64,000 bases of DNA from Corynebacterium mastitidis DSM 44356 (lineage in GTDB: Bacteria; Actinomycetota; Actinomycetes; Mycobacteriales; Mycobacteriaceae), in the NCBI RefSeq assembly GCF_000375365.1, contig NZ_AQXB01000002.1, forward strand, positions 186,001 to 250,000, in the 5' to 3' direction. The notes under the pieces were generated by a model. That model did not search any database. It was given only the letters and a program-made list of their open reading frames with translations, and was not told the origin of the DNA. Positions 12,694-20,919 of the stretch are shown one piece after another. Made by a program: the position numbers and the translations under genes. The stretch's first letter is position 1. The number at the start of each line of letters is the position of its first letter.

Positions 12694-12712
12694 CCTATCA
12701 GTAACCTATCAG
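12694..12712 (-). promoter_or_regulatory. Candidate Pho box upstream of Na/Pi symporter
   Basis: Two exact copies of CCTATCAG (12694-12701 and 12705-12712) separated by TAA give an 11-bp period. On the gene's strand this reads CTGATAG-N4-CTGATAG, the direct-repeat geometry used by PhoB/PhoR-type (OmpR family) regulators. The position, about 50-65 bases before the start, suits activation of a phosphate transporter. Confidence 0.5.
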
Positions 12713-12738
12713 TTACCTCGGGCGGCTAGTAATCGCAT

Positions 12739-12775
12739 AAAAACAGCGCCCCGCGTGGTGCGGGGCGCTGTTTTT
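12739..12775. terminator. Intrinsic terminator after CAP gene
   Basis: Perfect 16-bp inverted repeat (12739-12754 and 12760-12775) with a GTGGT loop. The arms start and end in five A/T bases, so it has a T-run on both strands and can act in either direction. It lies directly downstream of the minus-strand CAP-domain gene. Confidence 0.93.
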
Positions 12776-12793
12776 AAGTCGCGCTGGCTGGTG

Positions 12794-13246
12794 CTACCAG
12801 AATCGCTGCACGGCGTAGGTGCCCTTCTTACTGTCCTCGACCCAGCCCACGCCGATCATGCTGGCTTCGGGGTCCAGCATGTTGGCGCGGTGCCCAGGGG
12901 AGTTGTACCACTGGTCGGCGGCCCACTGCGGGGTGCGCTTGCCGTTGCCCCAGGCCACGTTCTCGGCGGCGTGGGTGCTCTCGTCGTGGAAGGTGTGGTC
13001 GCCCTTGCCGTCGTCCGCTTTGCGCATCGTCTCGGCCCACTCCTGGGACTCCGCGGTCAGCTCGTCGTCGCAGTTCACCTTGTCGAGCCCGTTGGAGGTG
13101 CGGTACTCGTTAGTGGCGTTAACCACATTTGCCACGTGGTAATCGGCGCAGTTGAAGGCGTGGGCGGCCTGTGCGGGGGCGATCATCACGGTGGCGGCGA
13201 GCGCTGCGGTGGAGACGGACTTCATGGTGGTGCGCAGGGAGAACAT
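12794..13246 (-). CDS. Secreted CAP-domain (SCP/PR-1-like) protein, paralog 1
   Basis: 150 residues from the ATG at 13246, preceded by GAAAGGCCCACAGG; an in-frame ATG 48 bases further up has no ribosome site. The signal peptide MFSLRTTMKSVSTAALAATV plus AHA predicts cleavage near residue 30. The CAP domain shows the conserved blocks HVANVVNATNEYRTSNGL, ESQEWAETMRKADD, HTFHDESTHAAENVAWG, QWYNSPGHRANMLD and IGVGWVEDSKKGTYAVQRF, including the His/Glu set that binds metal in the family. Function outside the cell is unknown. A second copy sits at 32435-32842, and the two share an upstream dyad, so they may be co-regulated. Confidence 0.9.
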   Translation of the reverse strand: MFSLRTTMKSVSTAALAATVMIAPAQAAHAFNCADYHVANVVNATNEYRTSNGLDKVNCDDELTAESQEWAETMRKADDGKGDHTFHDESTHAAENVAWGNGKRTPQWAADQWYNSPGHRANMLDPEASMIGVGWVEDSKKGTYAVQRFW

Positions 13247-13724
13247 CCTGTGGGCCTTTCGTTTTTTGCTTCGTTGCTTTGCTGAAACCCACATTATGGA
13301 GCCGGGGGAGGAAGCGCGACTTTCCCTCCTATGGTATGAGATATTACCTATCGTGATAATAGGTCAAAATTATCTAAAAAGGTCCAGCTTGGCGGATGTC
13401 GGAGGTGCGACCTCCCCGGAAAATGCCAGTACATGTCTCATGTGGTAAACATCGTACGTCCGGCGACCGCGCTAAAGGGCGGAGATCGGTCAACCGACGT
13501 CGGTACGAAGGTATATTTATGTGATCCTGCACACTTTTTAAGGTGCGTGAAAATGCTATACCTTTTTTGGCGGCCCGGACCCCTTTTTCCATCGTGACCA
13601 GGGATTTATTGGTTGGATGTCTGATGTTCTATGTCTGAACCTATTGTCTGACGTTAATACTGGCTGGTGGAATGGCAGATCGGATGTCGGCTGAGGGTGT
13701 GCGGCGGCCCGGCTGGCGGATTTT
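13247..13724. other. Intergenic region, AT-richer, no gene seen
   Basis: 478 bases between two minus-strand genes. It holds the 5' region of the CAP gene, the dyad at 13346-13364, and three copies of TGTCTGA (13618, 13632, 13645) spaced 14 and 13 bases apart. The only sizeable open frame (13374-13592, minus) has no ribosome site and biased composition, and I do not support it. It must also carry the end of the cls operon and possibly a terminator, but no T-tailed hairpin is evident. Confidence 0.6.
13346..13364 (-). promoter_or_regulatory. Dyad shared with CAP paralog 2 promoter
   Basis: ACCTAT-N7-ATAGGT inverted repeat, 100 bases upstream of the CAP paralog 1 start. Read on the gene's strand it begins ACCTATTA. 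The same ACCTATTA...TAGGTA layout occurs at 32290-32309 before CAP paralog 2, at nearly the same distance from the conserved GAAAGGC leader word (86 versus 82 bases). Confidence 0.5.
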
Positions 13725-15230
13725 TTACTGCAGCGCGGAGGTTAGCCGCATGACGTTATCCACGTAGCGGCGCACAAAGCCGCGCTGGTTCCACCTGCGC
13801 AGGGTCAGCTCGGTGGACACCGATTGGTAGGCCGCCGTGAGCTCGTTGAGCTGTGAGATGAGGTTGCCACGCACCACCATGAGGGAGACCTCGTAGTTGA
13901 GGCCAAAGCTGCGCATGTCCATGTTGGAGGAGCCCAGCACCGCGATGGGGTCGCCGTCCGGGGCGTCCGGATCGGCCAGGAGGTACTTGGTGTGCAAAAC
14001 GTAAGGGGCGGGGAACTGGTAGATGTGCACCCCGGCCTCCAGGAGCGCCTGGTAGTAGCTGGACTGGGCGTGGTGCACCATGAATTGATCGGCCTCCTCG
14101 GAGACCAGCAGCTCCACCCGCACTCCCCGGTAGCAGGCGGTGGTCACGGCGGAGAGCAGGGACTCGTCCGGGATGAAGTAGGGGCTGCACAGGATCAGCC
14201 GCTCCTTGGCGTGGTGCACGATGGAGGTGAACATCCGCAGGTTCGGCTCGGTGGTGTACCCGGGGCCGGAGGGGAGCACCTGGGCCACGTTGGTGGCCGA
14301 GGAGGAGAGCGCGGACGGGGTGGCCGGGTGCGGGGCGCTGCTGAGCTGAAGGTCCTCCCTGGACTCCAGGTACCAGTCCACGGCAAAGATCATCTCCAGC
14401 GAATCCACGATGGGCCCCTCAAGCTCCACCATGACGTCGATCCACTGCAGGTTCTTCCTTCTGTTCTTGCGCATCAGGTAGGAGCGCGCGATGGCGTTCT
14501 GGGAGCCCATGAACCCCACCGTGCCGTCCACCACCACGATCTTGCGGTGGTTGCGCAGGTCGGGGCGTCGGAACCTGCCGCGCCAGGGCTGCAGGGGGAG
14601 CATGAGCTGCCACTCCACCCCGATGGCGTCGAGCCTGCGCCCGAGCCTCCGGTAACCGGGGTACTTGTGGCTGCCCACGTGGTCAAAGAGCAGGCGCACC
14701 TGCACCCCGCGCGCCACGGCGCGCTCCAGGGCACGGAAGAACACGTCCGTGGTCTCGTCCCACGCCATGATGTAGATCTCCACGTGGACGTGGTCCCGCG
14801 CGGCGTCGATGGCCTGCGCCATGCGGCGCAGCGTGTCCTCGTAGTCCGCGTGGAGCCCCGCGTTGATGGCGGGCACGGCGGGGAAGTTGGTGAGTGTGCG
14901 GTTGAGCCGCACCAGCGAGGTGATCTCGGGGGAGAGCGTCACGCCGGGGGGATAGTCCGGGGCCTGCTCCTGGATGTCCTCGATCATCGCGTTGGCCTCC
15001 TGCTGGATGCGGTGGCGCCTGCGGTTGATGTAGGGGCTGCCCATCAGCAGGAACAGGGGCAGGCCCACCACGGGCAGGAGCAGGATCACCAGGAGCCAGG
15101 CGGTGGACGAGCTGGGGCGGCGCCCCTCGGGCACGTAGCCGATGGCGATGATCTTGATGGTGTAGTCCACCACCAGGCCGATCATCTGCCAGGTGTCCAG
15201 GTTGATGTTGAAGGAGAACACGCTCGGCAC
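13725..15230 (-). CDS. cls: Cardiolipin synthase (phospholipase D family)
   Basis: 501 residues. Two N-terminal membrane helices (about 14-32 and 43-63, WLLVILLLPVVGLPLFLLMG) are followed by two phospholipase D catalytic motifs: HRKIVVVDG (H228, K230, D235) and HTKYLLAD (H413, K415, D420), each followed by GS and N. This is the bacterial Cls layout, which condenses phosphatidylglycerol into cardiolipin at the inner membrane. The size is normal for the family. It follows xthA in the same direction with an 11-base gap, so it is probably the last gene of the def-GNAT-xthA-cls run. Confidence 0.93.
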   Translation of the reverse strand: MPSVFSFNINLDTWQMIGLVVDYTIKIIAIGYVPEGRRPSSSTAWLLVILLLPVVGLPLFLLMGSPYINRRRHRIQQEANAMIEDIQEQAPDYPPGVTLSPEITSLVRLNRTLTNFPAVPAINAGLHADYEDTLRRMAQAIDAARDHVHVEIYIMAWDETTDVFFRALERAVARGVQVRLLFDHVGSHKYPGYRRLGRRLDAIGVEWQLMLPLQPWRGRFRRPDLRNHRKIVVVDGTVGFMGSQNAIARSYLMRKNRRKNLQWIDVMVELEGPIVDSLEMIFAVDWYLESREDLQLSSAPHPATPSALSSSATNVAQVLPSGPGYTTEPNLRMFTSIVHHAKERLILCSPYFIPDESLLSAVTTACYRGVRVELLVSEEADQFMVHHAQSSYYQALLEAGVHIYQFPAPYVLHTKYLLADPDAPDGDPIAVLGSSNMDMRSFGLNYEVSLMVVRGNLISQLNELTAAYQSVSTELTLRRWNQRGFVRRYVDNVMRLTSALQ

Positions 15231-15241
15231 CGCAGGTTTCC

Positions 15242-16066
15242 TCAGCGCACGCTGTCAAAGTCCGGGCCCAGGCGGTAATCCACCACCACGGGGGCGTGGT
15301 CCGAGGCGCCCTTGCCGGAGCGCTCCTCCACGTCCACGAATCCCGAGGCGGCGCAGTCCGCCAGCGCGCCGCTGGCGAGCTGGAAGTCGATCCTCATGCC
15401 CTCGTTCTTGCCAAAGCGCCCGGCGGTGTAGTCCCAGTAGGTGTAGCGGGTCTGCTCCGTGAACTGCCGCGTGACCTCGCGCAGCCCGGCCTCCTCGAGG
15501 GCCTGGAAGGCGGCGCGCTCCGGCTCGGTGACGTGGGTGCGGCCCTCGAAGAAGCCGACGTCCCACACGTCCTCGTCGCGCGGGGCGATGTTGAAGTCCC
15601 CCATGAGCAGCAGCCGGGCCCCGGGGTCCGCCGCGAGGTGCTCGGCCACCTGGTCGCGCAGCGTCCACAGCCAGCGCAGCTTGTAGTCGTAGTGGCGGTC
15701 CGCGATCTCGCGGCCGTTGGGCACGTACAGGCTCCACACCCGAACCCCGCCGCAGGTGGCCCCCACGGCGCGGGCCTCGCGGGCCTGCTCGGCGGCGGGG
15801 TCCTTGGCAAAGCCGGGCTGGTGGGAAAAGTGGGTGCGCACGTCCTTTAGCCCCACGCGGGAGAGGAGGGCCACCCCGTTCCACTGGTGGTAGCCCACGT
15901 GCGCTACCTGGTAGCCCATCTCCTCGAAGCGGGCGTAGGGGAACTTCTCGTCGGAGCACTTGGTCTCCTGCACGGCCAGCACATCGACCTCGTGGCGGCG
16001 CAGAAAGTCCGCCATTCTGTCCGCGCGCGTGCGCGCCGAGTTCACGTTCCAGGTGGCTATGCGCAT
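15242..16066 (-). CDS. xthA: Exodeoxyribonuclease III / AP endonuclease
   Basis: 274 residues. ATG at 16066 gives MRIATWNVNSARTRADRM, the canonical N-terminus. Metal and catalytic blocks of the EEP fold are present: AVQETKC (Glu), YVPNGRE (Tyr), MGDFNIAPRDEDVWD (Asp, Asn) and KGASDHAPVVVD (Asp, His). It repairs abasic sites by cutting 5' to the lesion and removes 3' blocks. The gene starts 2 bases after the GNAT stop. The order xthA, GNAT, def, then divergent DUF3263 matches the Rv0427c-Rv0430 block of M. tuberculosis. Confidence 0.95.
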   Translation of the reverse strand: MRIATWNVNSARTRADRMADFLRRHEVDVLAVQETKCSDEKFPYARFEEMGYQVAHVGYHQWNGVALLSRVGLKDVRTHFSHQPGFAKDPAAEQAREARAVGATCGGVRVWSLYVPNGREIADRHYDYKLRWLWTLRDQVAEHLAADPGARLLLMGDFNIAPRDEDVWDVGFFEGRTHVTEPERAAFQALEEAGLREVTRQFTEQTRYTYWDYTAGRFGKNEGMRIDFQLASGALADCAASGFVDVEERSGKGASDHAPVVVDYRLGPDFDSVR

Positions 16067-16068
16067 GG

Positions 16069-17088
16069 CTACGAGGATAGCCGGTGGTGGGCGTAGCGGT
16101 GGCGATGGTGCTCCACGAAGCCCTGCGAGCCGTACAGCCTCACCCCGGCCTCGTTGGAATCGAGCACCTGGAGGTAGGCCGCCTGCGCGCCGTGCTCGGC
16201 GCCCCAGGCGAGCATCTCCACGCCCAGCCAGGAGGCCAGGCCGCGGCGTCGATACGCGGGGGCGACCTCCACGGCGGAGTATCCCAGCCACCGGCGCCCG
16301 TCCTGGGACTCGGTGATGGTGCCCCTGGTCACCGCCACCGTCTCGCCCGTGGTAGCAAGGACGCGGCCAAATCCGAGCGTGCCGTGGATCTCCGAGCGCA
16401 GCAGCCGCAGCGCCCGCTCGGGCAGGGGCGTGCCGCGAAAGTGATACATGGCCAGCCAGGCGGGGTCCGGCTGCGCGTCCACCCGGAAGCGGAAGCCCGG
16501 CACCCCGGCGGGGGCGGGCTCCTGCGGGGAAGGCTTATCGATGCCCTTGGTCATCACCAGGATCTCCGGGCCGTACTCCCACTGCGGGCCCGCGCACAGG
16601 GCCTCCGCCGGGCGGCCGATGCGCTCCGGGACGTGCAGGATCGTCGGCAGGCCGTGCTCCGCGTAGAACGCCCGGATCTCCTCGAGGGGCACGGCGCCCA
16701 GGCTCGCGGCGGGGCCCAGGGGCGTGGCGGAGTTGGAGCGCTCCGTGATGCCGTCCCCGGCGCGCAGCAGCCACTGGCCGTCCTCGCTCCACCTGTGCTC
16801 GATGCCGGGGAAGGCCTCGGCGGTGGCCTGCTCGATGGCGCGGATCTCGGAGTTGAGCACGCGCCGGGGCGAGAGCCTGCGCACCACCTTGACCTGCTCG
16901 GCGGGGATGGTCACCGCCGGGGCGCGGGAGGGCAGCCCGCCCACCTTCTGCGGGCGCACGGTGAGGGGATCGAGGCTGAGGACGTGCCCCACGACGTCGC
17001 TGAGGTGCCCCGGGGTGTCCGGGAGCGCGCGGCGCACCACCACCCGGTCGCCCACCGCGACGGGCTGGTTGCGGAACCACCTGCTCAT
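16069..17088 (-). CDS. GNAT-family N-acetyltransferase (Rv0428c type)
   Basis: 339 residues. The N-terminal about 75 residues (QPVAVGDRVVVRRALPD, HVLSLDPLTVRP) form a small beta-barrel-like region. The rest is acetyltransferase: VAPAYRRRGLASWLGVEMLAWG is the acetyl-CoA pyrophosphate loop (R/Q-x-x-G-x-G/A) near 280-300, and LQVLDSNEAGVRLYGSQGF is the conserved C-terminal strand-helix. The acceptor substrate is unknown. It sits between xthA and def, 2 and 15 bases from them, exactly as in mycobacteria, where no clear function is assigned either. Confidence 0.88.
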   Translation of the reverse strand: MSRWFRNQPVAVGDRVVVRRALPDTPGHLSDVVGHVLSLDPLTVRPQKVGGLPSRAPAVTIPAEQVKVVRRLSPRRVLNSEIRAIEQATAEAFPGIEHRWSEDGQWLLRAGDGITERSNSATPLGPAASLGAVPLEEIRAFYAEHGLPTILHVPERIGRPAEALCAGPQWEYGPEILVMTKGIDKPSPQEPAPAGVPGFRFRVDAQPDPAWLAMYHFRGTPLPERALRLLRSEIHGTLGFGRVLATTGETVAVTRGTITESQDGRRWLGYSAVEVAPAYRRRGLASWLGVEMLAWGAEHGAQAAYLQVLDSNEAGVRLYGSQGFVEHHRHRYAHHRLSS

Positions 17089-17103
17089 GGCGCGCGGCGG
17101 CGG

Positions 17104-17700
17104 TTACTCGGCCTCGGGGGCGTCGTCGTGCCCGAAGGGGTCGGGGTCCACGCCCGGCATCCAGGTGTTGCCCGCGCGGTTCCACTCGTGGGCCTTGATG
17201 GCCTTCTTGGCCTGGCGCTTGTAGCGGCCGATCAGGGTATCGGTGTACACGTAGCCGTCCAGGTGCCCCACCTCGTGCTGCAGGCAGCGGGCGAGGAAGC
17301 CCGTCCCCTCCACCTCGATGGGGTTGCCGTCGAGGTCCACGCCGGTGACCTTGGCCCAGTGGGCGCGCCCGGTGGGGAAGCCCTCGCCGGGCACGGAGAG
17401 GCAGCCCTCGTCGTCGCTGCCGTCGTCGGCGGGCATGGTCGTGGGGATCTCGGAGGTCTCCAGCTCCGGGTTGATCACGTACCCGCGGTGCCAGTGGCCC
17501 TCGTCGTCCGGGCAGTTGTACACGAAGAGGCGCAGGGACAGGCCGATCTGGTTGGCGGCCAGCCCCACCCCGTGCGCCACCTCCATCGTCTCGAACATGT
17601 CCTCGATGAGGGCTTCGTGGTCGCGGTAGGGGGCGCTCACGGGCTGCGTGGGGTTATGCAGTACCGGATCGCCGTAGATCACAATGGGGCGCACAGTCAT
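17104..17700 (-). CDS. def: Peptide deformylase
   Basis: 198 residues from ATG 17700. Three active-site motifs are present: [18 protein letters not shown] (metal Cys) and QHEVGHLDG (metal His residues and catalytic Glu). It removes the formyl group from nascent N-terminal Met. The C-terminal tail after about residue 165 ([12 protein letters not shown], then Asp/Glu-rich) is the actinobacterial type. There is no ribosome site before the ATG, but TACACT on the minus strand ends 7 bases before it, so the mRNA is likely leaderless. Divergent from the DUF3263 gene, with only 16 bases between the two start codons. Confidence 0.95.
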   Translation of the reverse strand: MTVRPIVIYGDPVLHNPTQPVSAPYRDHEALIEDMFETMEVAHGVGLAANQIGLSLRLFVYNCPDDEGHWHRGYVINPELETSEIPTTMPADDGSDDEGCLSVPGEGFPTGRAHWAKVTGVDLDGNPIEVEGTGFLARCLQHEVGHLDGYVYTDTLIGRYKRQAKKAIKAHEWNRAGNTWMPGVDPDPFGHDDAPEAE

Positions 17701-17704
17701 GAAA

Positions 17705-17713
17705 TACAGTGTA
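17705..17713. promoter_or_regulatory. Overlapping divergent -10 boxes for def and DUF3263 gene
   Basis: TACAGT (plus, 17705-17710) ends 6 bases before the ATG at 17717. TACACT (minus, 17713-17708) ends 7 bases before the ATG at 17700. The two boxes overlap by three bases, so both transcripts would be leaderless and polymerases would compete for the same DNA. Confidence 0.6.
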
Positions 17714-17716
17714 GGC

Positions 17717-17938
17717 ATGGCCCTGAGTGACTTCGACGCGCGCCTGCTGGACTTTGCCGAGCGGGCCCCGCGCGCCCTCGGCGCTCGGGAGGAGGCGATC
17801 CGGGCGGAGCTGGGGATCAGCCCGGTGCGCTACTACCAGCGCCTCAACCTGCTTATCGACGCCCCCGAGGCGATGGCCGCGCACCCGGCGCTGGTGCGGC
17901 GGCTGGGGGTGCTGCGGGAGCGCCACGGGAAAATGTAA
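17717..17938 (+). CDS. DUF3263 small helix-turn-helix-like protein (Rv0430 type)
   Basis: 73 residues from [20 protein letters not shown]. The conserved family core is [20 protein letters not shown] (a helix-turn-helix-like pair of helices), followed by [19 protein letters not shown]. The start at 17717 lies 6 bases after a TACAGT box and has no ribosome site, so it is probably leaderless; longer in-frame starts would overlap def. The gene precedes the LytR_C-domain gene as in mycobacteria. A DNA-binding role is plausible from the fold pattern but not established. Confidence 0.85.
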   Translation: MALSDFDARLLDFAERAPRALGAREEAIRAELGISPVRYYQRLNLLIDAPEAMAAHPALVRRLGVLRERHGKM

Positions 17939-17962
17939 TTTTTGATATGTAGAGTGGCTAGT

Positions 17963-18856
17963 GTGTCTGATGTGAATAAAGATCAAGATGGTTACGACGA
18001 GTACGGCAACTACGAGGGGTACGAGGATGCCTACCCGGAGGAGGCCTACGCGGCCGGCGCCGCCGGGGAGGCGGAGCCGGTAGACGGCCCCGAGGAATCC
18101 GGGGACGGCAACGGAATACCCCTCCGGGGCTTAGCGATGGTGCTGGTTGCCGTGGCGATCCTCCTGGCGATCTGGGGAATCTGGTCCCTGGTGGGCGGCG
18201 GCGATGACGCCGACAAGGAGGGCGACGCCGCCGCGTCTACCCAGGCGAGCGCCCCCGCCACCCAGGCGAGCGCGCCGAACTCCCAGCTCGGCCAGCAGGG
18301 CCAGCCGGGGCAGCAGCCCGCCGTGACGGGCGCGCCCCAGCAGGTGCCCTCCGAGCAGAACCCCGCCGCCGGTGCCCCCGAGGCCAACCGCCCCGCCGCC
18401 TCGAGCGGCGCCGCCGAGGCCCAGGACCCGAACGCGGCCCCGGCCGCCCAGGGCGATCCCCGCGCCGGGCAGGCGCGCGGCGAGGAGGGAGCCAACGCGG
18501 AGCGCGGCACCGAGGCCAACGAGGCCAACAACGCCGCGCCGGGCGCCCAGGCCCCCGCCGGGCGCGTGAACGTGCTCAATAACTCCACCGTGCAGGACCT
18601 CGCGGCCAACACCTCCCGCCAGCTCGAGGGGCAGGGCAACCAGATCGGCGAGGTGGGCAACCTCCCGGAGGAGCAGTACAAGGTCAACGAGACCACCGTG
18701 TTCTACCAGCCCGGCAGCGAGGAGCGCGCGCGCAAGCTGGCCGAGCAGCTCGGCGGCGTGGCCCGCCCCTACGATCCCAACCTCCCCGCCACCACGGCCG
18801 GGCAGGGTGACCTCACCGTGGTGTTGGCTGGGGCTGTGGCGGCTCCCACCCGGTAG
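17963..18856 (+). CDS. Membrane-anchored LytR_C-domain protein (Rv0431 type)
   Basis: 297 residues from the GTG at 17963; a TAGAGT box ends 7 bases before it, fitting a leaderless start (earlier in-frame TTG and GTG codons exist at 17942 and 17954). The acidic Tyr/Glu/Asp-rich cytoplasmic tail (1-50) is followed by one membrane helix (about 54-78, LAMVLVAVAILLAIWGIWSL), a long Gln/Pro/Ala linker (about 85-205), and a C-terminal LytR_C domain (RVNVLNNSTVQDLAANTSR, TTVFYQPGSEERARKLAEQL). This domain is found at the end of LCP cell-wall ligases and in separate envelope proteins; it should lie outside the membrane. The order matches Rv0430-Rv0431. Confidence 0.85.
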   Translation: MSDVNKDQDGYDEYGNYEGYEDAYPEEAYAAGAAGEAEPVDGPEESGDGNGIPLRGLAMVLVAVAILLAIWGIWSLVGGGDDADKEGDAAASTQASAPATQASAPNSQLGQQGQPGQQPAVTGAPQQVPSEQNPAAGAPEANRPAASSGAAEAQDPNAAPAAQGDPRAGQARGEEGANAERGTEANEANNAAPGAQAPAGRVNVLNNSTVQDLAANTSRQLEGQGNQIGEVGNLPEEQYKVNETTVFYQPGSEERARKLAEQLGGVARPYDPNLPATTAGQGDLTVVLAGAVAAPTR

Positions 18857-18907
18857 GATGCTTTCAGGCCCACCTCCCCAACCCTGAAACGGAGGCAAGC
18901 AGACGCT

Positions 18908-20041
18908 ATGCCTGAGATCACCTTCGCACGCTCGCCGCGCCCCACGCTGGGGGTGGAATGGGAGGCGGCGCTCATCGACCCCGCCACCTACGACCTCGCG
19001 CACAAGGCCGCCGAGGTCATCGAGATCGTGGAGCGCGAGCACCCCGAGGTACACCTGGAGCGGGAGTTCCTTCAGAACACCGTGGAGCTGGTCACCGGCA
19101 TATGCGACGACGTCCCCCAGGCGGTGCGGGAGCTGCGCCACGGCCTCGACGCCGTGCGCGCGGCGGCCTCCCGGCTGGGCCTGCGGGTGTGGTCCTCCGG
19201 CTCCCACCCCTTCTCCGACTTCCGGGAGAACCCGGTCTCCGTCAAGGGCACCTACAGCGAGATCATCGAGCGCACGCAGTACTGGGGCTCCCAGATGCTC
19301 ATCTGGGGCATCCACGTTCACGTGGGCATCAGCCACGAGGACCGGGTGTGGCCCATCATCAACGCGATCATGACCAAGTACCCGCACCTGCTGGCGCTCA
19401 CCGCCTCCTCCCCGGGGTGGGACGGGGTGGACACCGGCTACGCCTCCAACCGCACCATGCTCTACCAGCAGCTCCCCACCGCCGGGATGCCGTACCAGTT
19501 CGGCTCCTGGAAGCAGTGGGAGGACTACATGCGGGACCAGGGCATCTCCGGCGTGATCAACCACACCGGGTCCATGCACTTCGACGTCCGCCCCGCCCCC
19601 AAGTGGGGCACCATAGAGGTGCGCATCTCCGACGCCACCTCCAACCTCCAGGAGCTCTCCGCCGTGGTGGCGCTCACGCACTGCCTGGTGGTGCACTACG
19701 ACCGCATGTACGACCTCGGGGAGGAGCTGCCCACCCTGCAGCCGTGGCACGTGGCCGAGAACAAGTGGCGGGCCGCCCGCTACGGGCTCGAGGCCCTGGT
19801 GATTACCTCCCGGGACACCGAGGAGGCGTGGGTGCGCGACGACCTGCGCGCCCTGGTGGAACTGCTCATGCCGCTGGCCGAGGAGCTGGGCTGCGCGGCG
19901 GAACTGGCCCTGGTGGAGGGCATCCTCGAACGCGGGGCGGGGTACGCGCGTCAGCGGGCCCTCTACCGGGAGCACGGCTCCTGGGTGCCCGCCGTTAAGG
20001 CGGCCTGCGACGAGCTGGACGCGGGGCTATCCCCTCGGTAG
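18908..20041 (+). CDS. Carboxylate-amine ligase, GCS2/YbdK family
   Basis: 377 residues; GGAGG lies 12 bases before the ATG. Glutamate-cysteine ligase type 2 fold: [12 protein letters not shown] (metal Glu) at 13-24, [33 protein letters not shown] (His pair) and [20 protein letters not shown]. Members act as ATP-dependent carboxylate-amine ligases; the true substrate of this actinobacterial branch (Rv0433 orthologs) is not established. In M. tuberculosis sodC lies between the LytR_C gene and this one; it is absent here. Converges on the mrp operon across an array of hairpins. Confidence 0.88.
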   Translation: MPEITFARSPRPTLGVEWEAALIDPATYDLAHKAAEVIEIVEREHPEVHLEREFLQNTVELVTGICDDVPQAVRELRHGLDAVRAAASRLGLRVWSSGSHPFSDFRENPVSVKGTYSEIIERTQYWGSQMLIWGIHVHVGISHEDRVWPIINAIMTKYPHLLALTASSPGWDGVDTGYASNRTMLYQQLPTAGMPYQFGSWKQWEDYMRDQGISGVINHTGSMHFDVRPAPKWGTIEVRISDATSNLQELSAVVALTHCLVVHYDRMYDLGEELPTLQPWHVAENKWRAARYGLEALVITSRDTEEAWVRDDLRALVELLMPLAEELGCAAELALVEGILERGAGYARQRALYREHGSWVPAVKAACDELDAGLSPR

Positions 20042-20113
20042 CAGGTAGGCGCGCTTGCGGCTCGTGGGCGGGGCGGCTCCTGCTGTTTTTCTATCCCGCG
20101 CGAGTATGCGATC

Positions 20114-20235
20114 CACTGTGCTCACTGAACTCTCAGTGAGCACAGTGAGCCTCTCACTCTAGAAACTGAGCCCCTCAGTGAAGAAACTGAGGGGCTCAGT
20201 GTGCACCACTGAGGCCTCGGTGAGCGGCCTCAGTG
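20114..20235. repeat. Array of three perfect hairpins built on CTCAGTG/CACTGAG words
   Basis: Three perfect inverted repeats follow one another between convergent genes: arms 20114-20128/20133-20147 (15 bp, 4-base loop), 20165-20179/20186-20200 (15 bp, 6-base loop) and 20207-20216/20226-20235 (10 bp, 9-base loop). All are variations of the same word, for example CACTGTGCTCACTGA, ACTGAGCCCCTCAGT and CACTGAGGCC. None is followed by a T-run. It probably stops transcription from both sides, but the repeated word suggests more than a simple terminator. Confidence 0.8.
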
Positions 20236-20253
20236 AGCGACCTCGGCGGGTGC

Positions 20254-20637
20254 CTAGCGCCGCTTGTTGAGGGAGCGGTCCGCCGGGGCGTCGTTGCGCG
20301 CCATCTTCTCCTTGGGCGCGTACAGGCCCTCGCGGCGCGCCACGCGCCCGATGCGCTGCGCGGTGACGGGAGAGGTGAGGAAGGAAAACACGATGAGCAG
20401 CAGGAGCACCCCCATGTCCCCGCGCTCGCCGGGGCTGAGGTTCTCGCTGCCCGCCACGCGGATGATCGCGCCGAGGATGGTGAGCACCAGCCCGGCGGTC
20501 TGCGGCTTGGCCACGGCGTGGATGCGGGACATGGTATCGCCAAAGCGCACCAGGCCCACGGAGCCGGCGAAGGAGAGCGCGGCACCCACCAGCACGAGGG
20601 CGAGGGAGACGGCGTCGGTGATGAGCTGAATGTTCAT
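20254..20637 (-). CDS. mrpG: Mrp Na+/H+ antiporter subunit G
   Basis: 127 residues with three membrane helices in the first 95 (ITDAVSLALVLVGAALSFAG, KPQTAGLVLTILGAIIRV, MGVLLLLIVFSFLTSPVTAQ). The family motif FGDTMSRIHA follows helix 1. MrpG is a small essential subunit of the hetero-oligomeric Mrp antiporter that exports Na+ for H+. A basic tail of about 30 residues (RREGLYAPKEKMARND) follows. Last gene of the mrpA-C-D-E-F-G operon; it begins 3 bases after the mrpF stop. Confidence 0.93.
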   Translation of the reverse strand: MNIQLITDAVSLALVLVGAALSFAGSVGLVRFGDTMSRIHAVAKPQTAGLVLTILGAIIRVAGSENLSPGERGDMGVLLLLIVFSFLTSPVTAQRIGRVARREGLYAPKEKMARNDAPADRSLNKRR

Positions 20638-20640
20638 GGG

Positions 20641-20916
20641 CTAGGAACCATCCCTCTTGCGGAATCGGGCCACGGACACCGAGGAGATAAACCCCAGGAG
20701 CGCGATCACCAGCATGGCGTTGGAGACCGTGGTGTCGAGCGTCCAGCAGATGTACACGGCCAGCGCGCACTGCATCATGGCCACCAGGCCGTCGAGGCCC
20801 ACCACCCGGTCCAGGGAGTTGGGCCCGGCGAGGATGCGCCAGCTCGTGAGGAGGAAGGAGGCGAAGAAGAGCACCTCCGCCACGGTGAGCACGGCATGAT
20901 AAATAGCGGGATCCAT
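20641..20916 (-). CDS. mrpF: Mrp Na+/H+ antiporter subunit F
   Basis: 91 residues, three membrane helices (about 5-25, 34-54 and 60-80). The motif RILAGPNSLDRVVGLDGLVA between helices 1 and 2 is the MrpF signature (GPTxxDRVxALD). It belongs to the small membrane core that joins the MrpA/D antiporter modules. Starts 3 bases after mrpE and ends 3 bases before mrpG. Confidence 0.93.
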   Translation of the reverse strand: MDPAIYHAVLTVAEVLFFASFLLTSWRILAGPNSLDRVVGLDGLVAMMQCALAVYICWTLDTTVSNAMLVIALLGFISSVSVARFRKRDGS

Positions 20917-20919
20917 GAG

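Noticed and set aside
12794..13294. Longer start for CAP paralog 1 (Lys/Arg-rich extra 16 residues)
   Set aside because: No ribosome site before it, whereas ATG 13246 has one and gives a normal signal peptide.
13374..13592. 72-codon minus-strand frame in the gap before cls
   Set aside because: No ribosome site, no recognisable domain, and it lies in an AT-richer promoter-like region.
13618..13651. Three TGTCTGA words spaced 13-14 bases
   Set aside because: Short and imperfectly spaced, with no nearby gene start to explain them; likely chance in AT-richer sequence.
20114..20235. CRISPR array
   Set aside because: The repeats are self-complementary hairpins of unequal length without unique spacers of constant size, and there are no cas genes.
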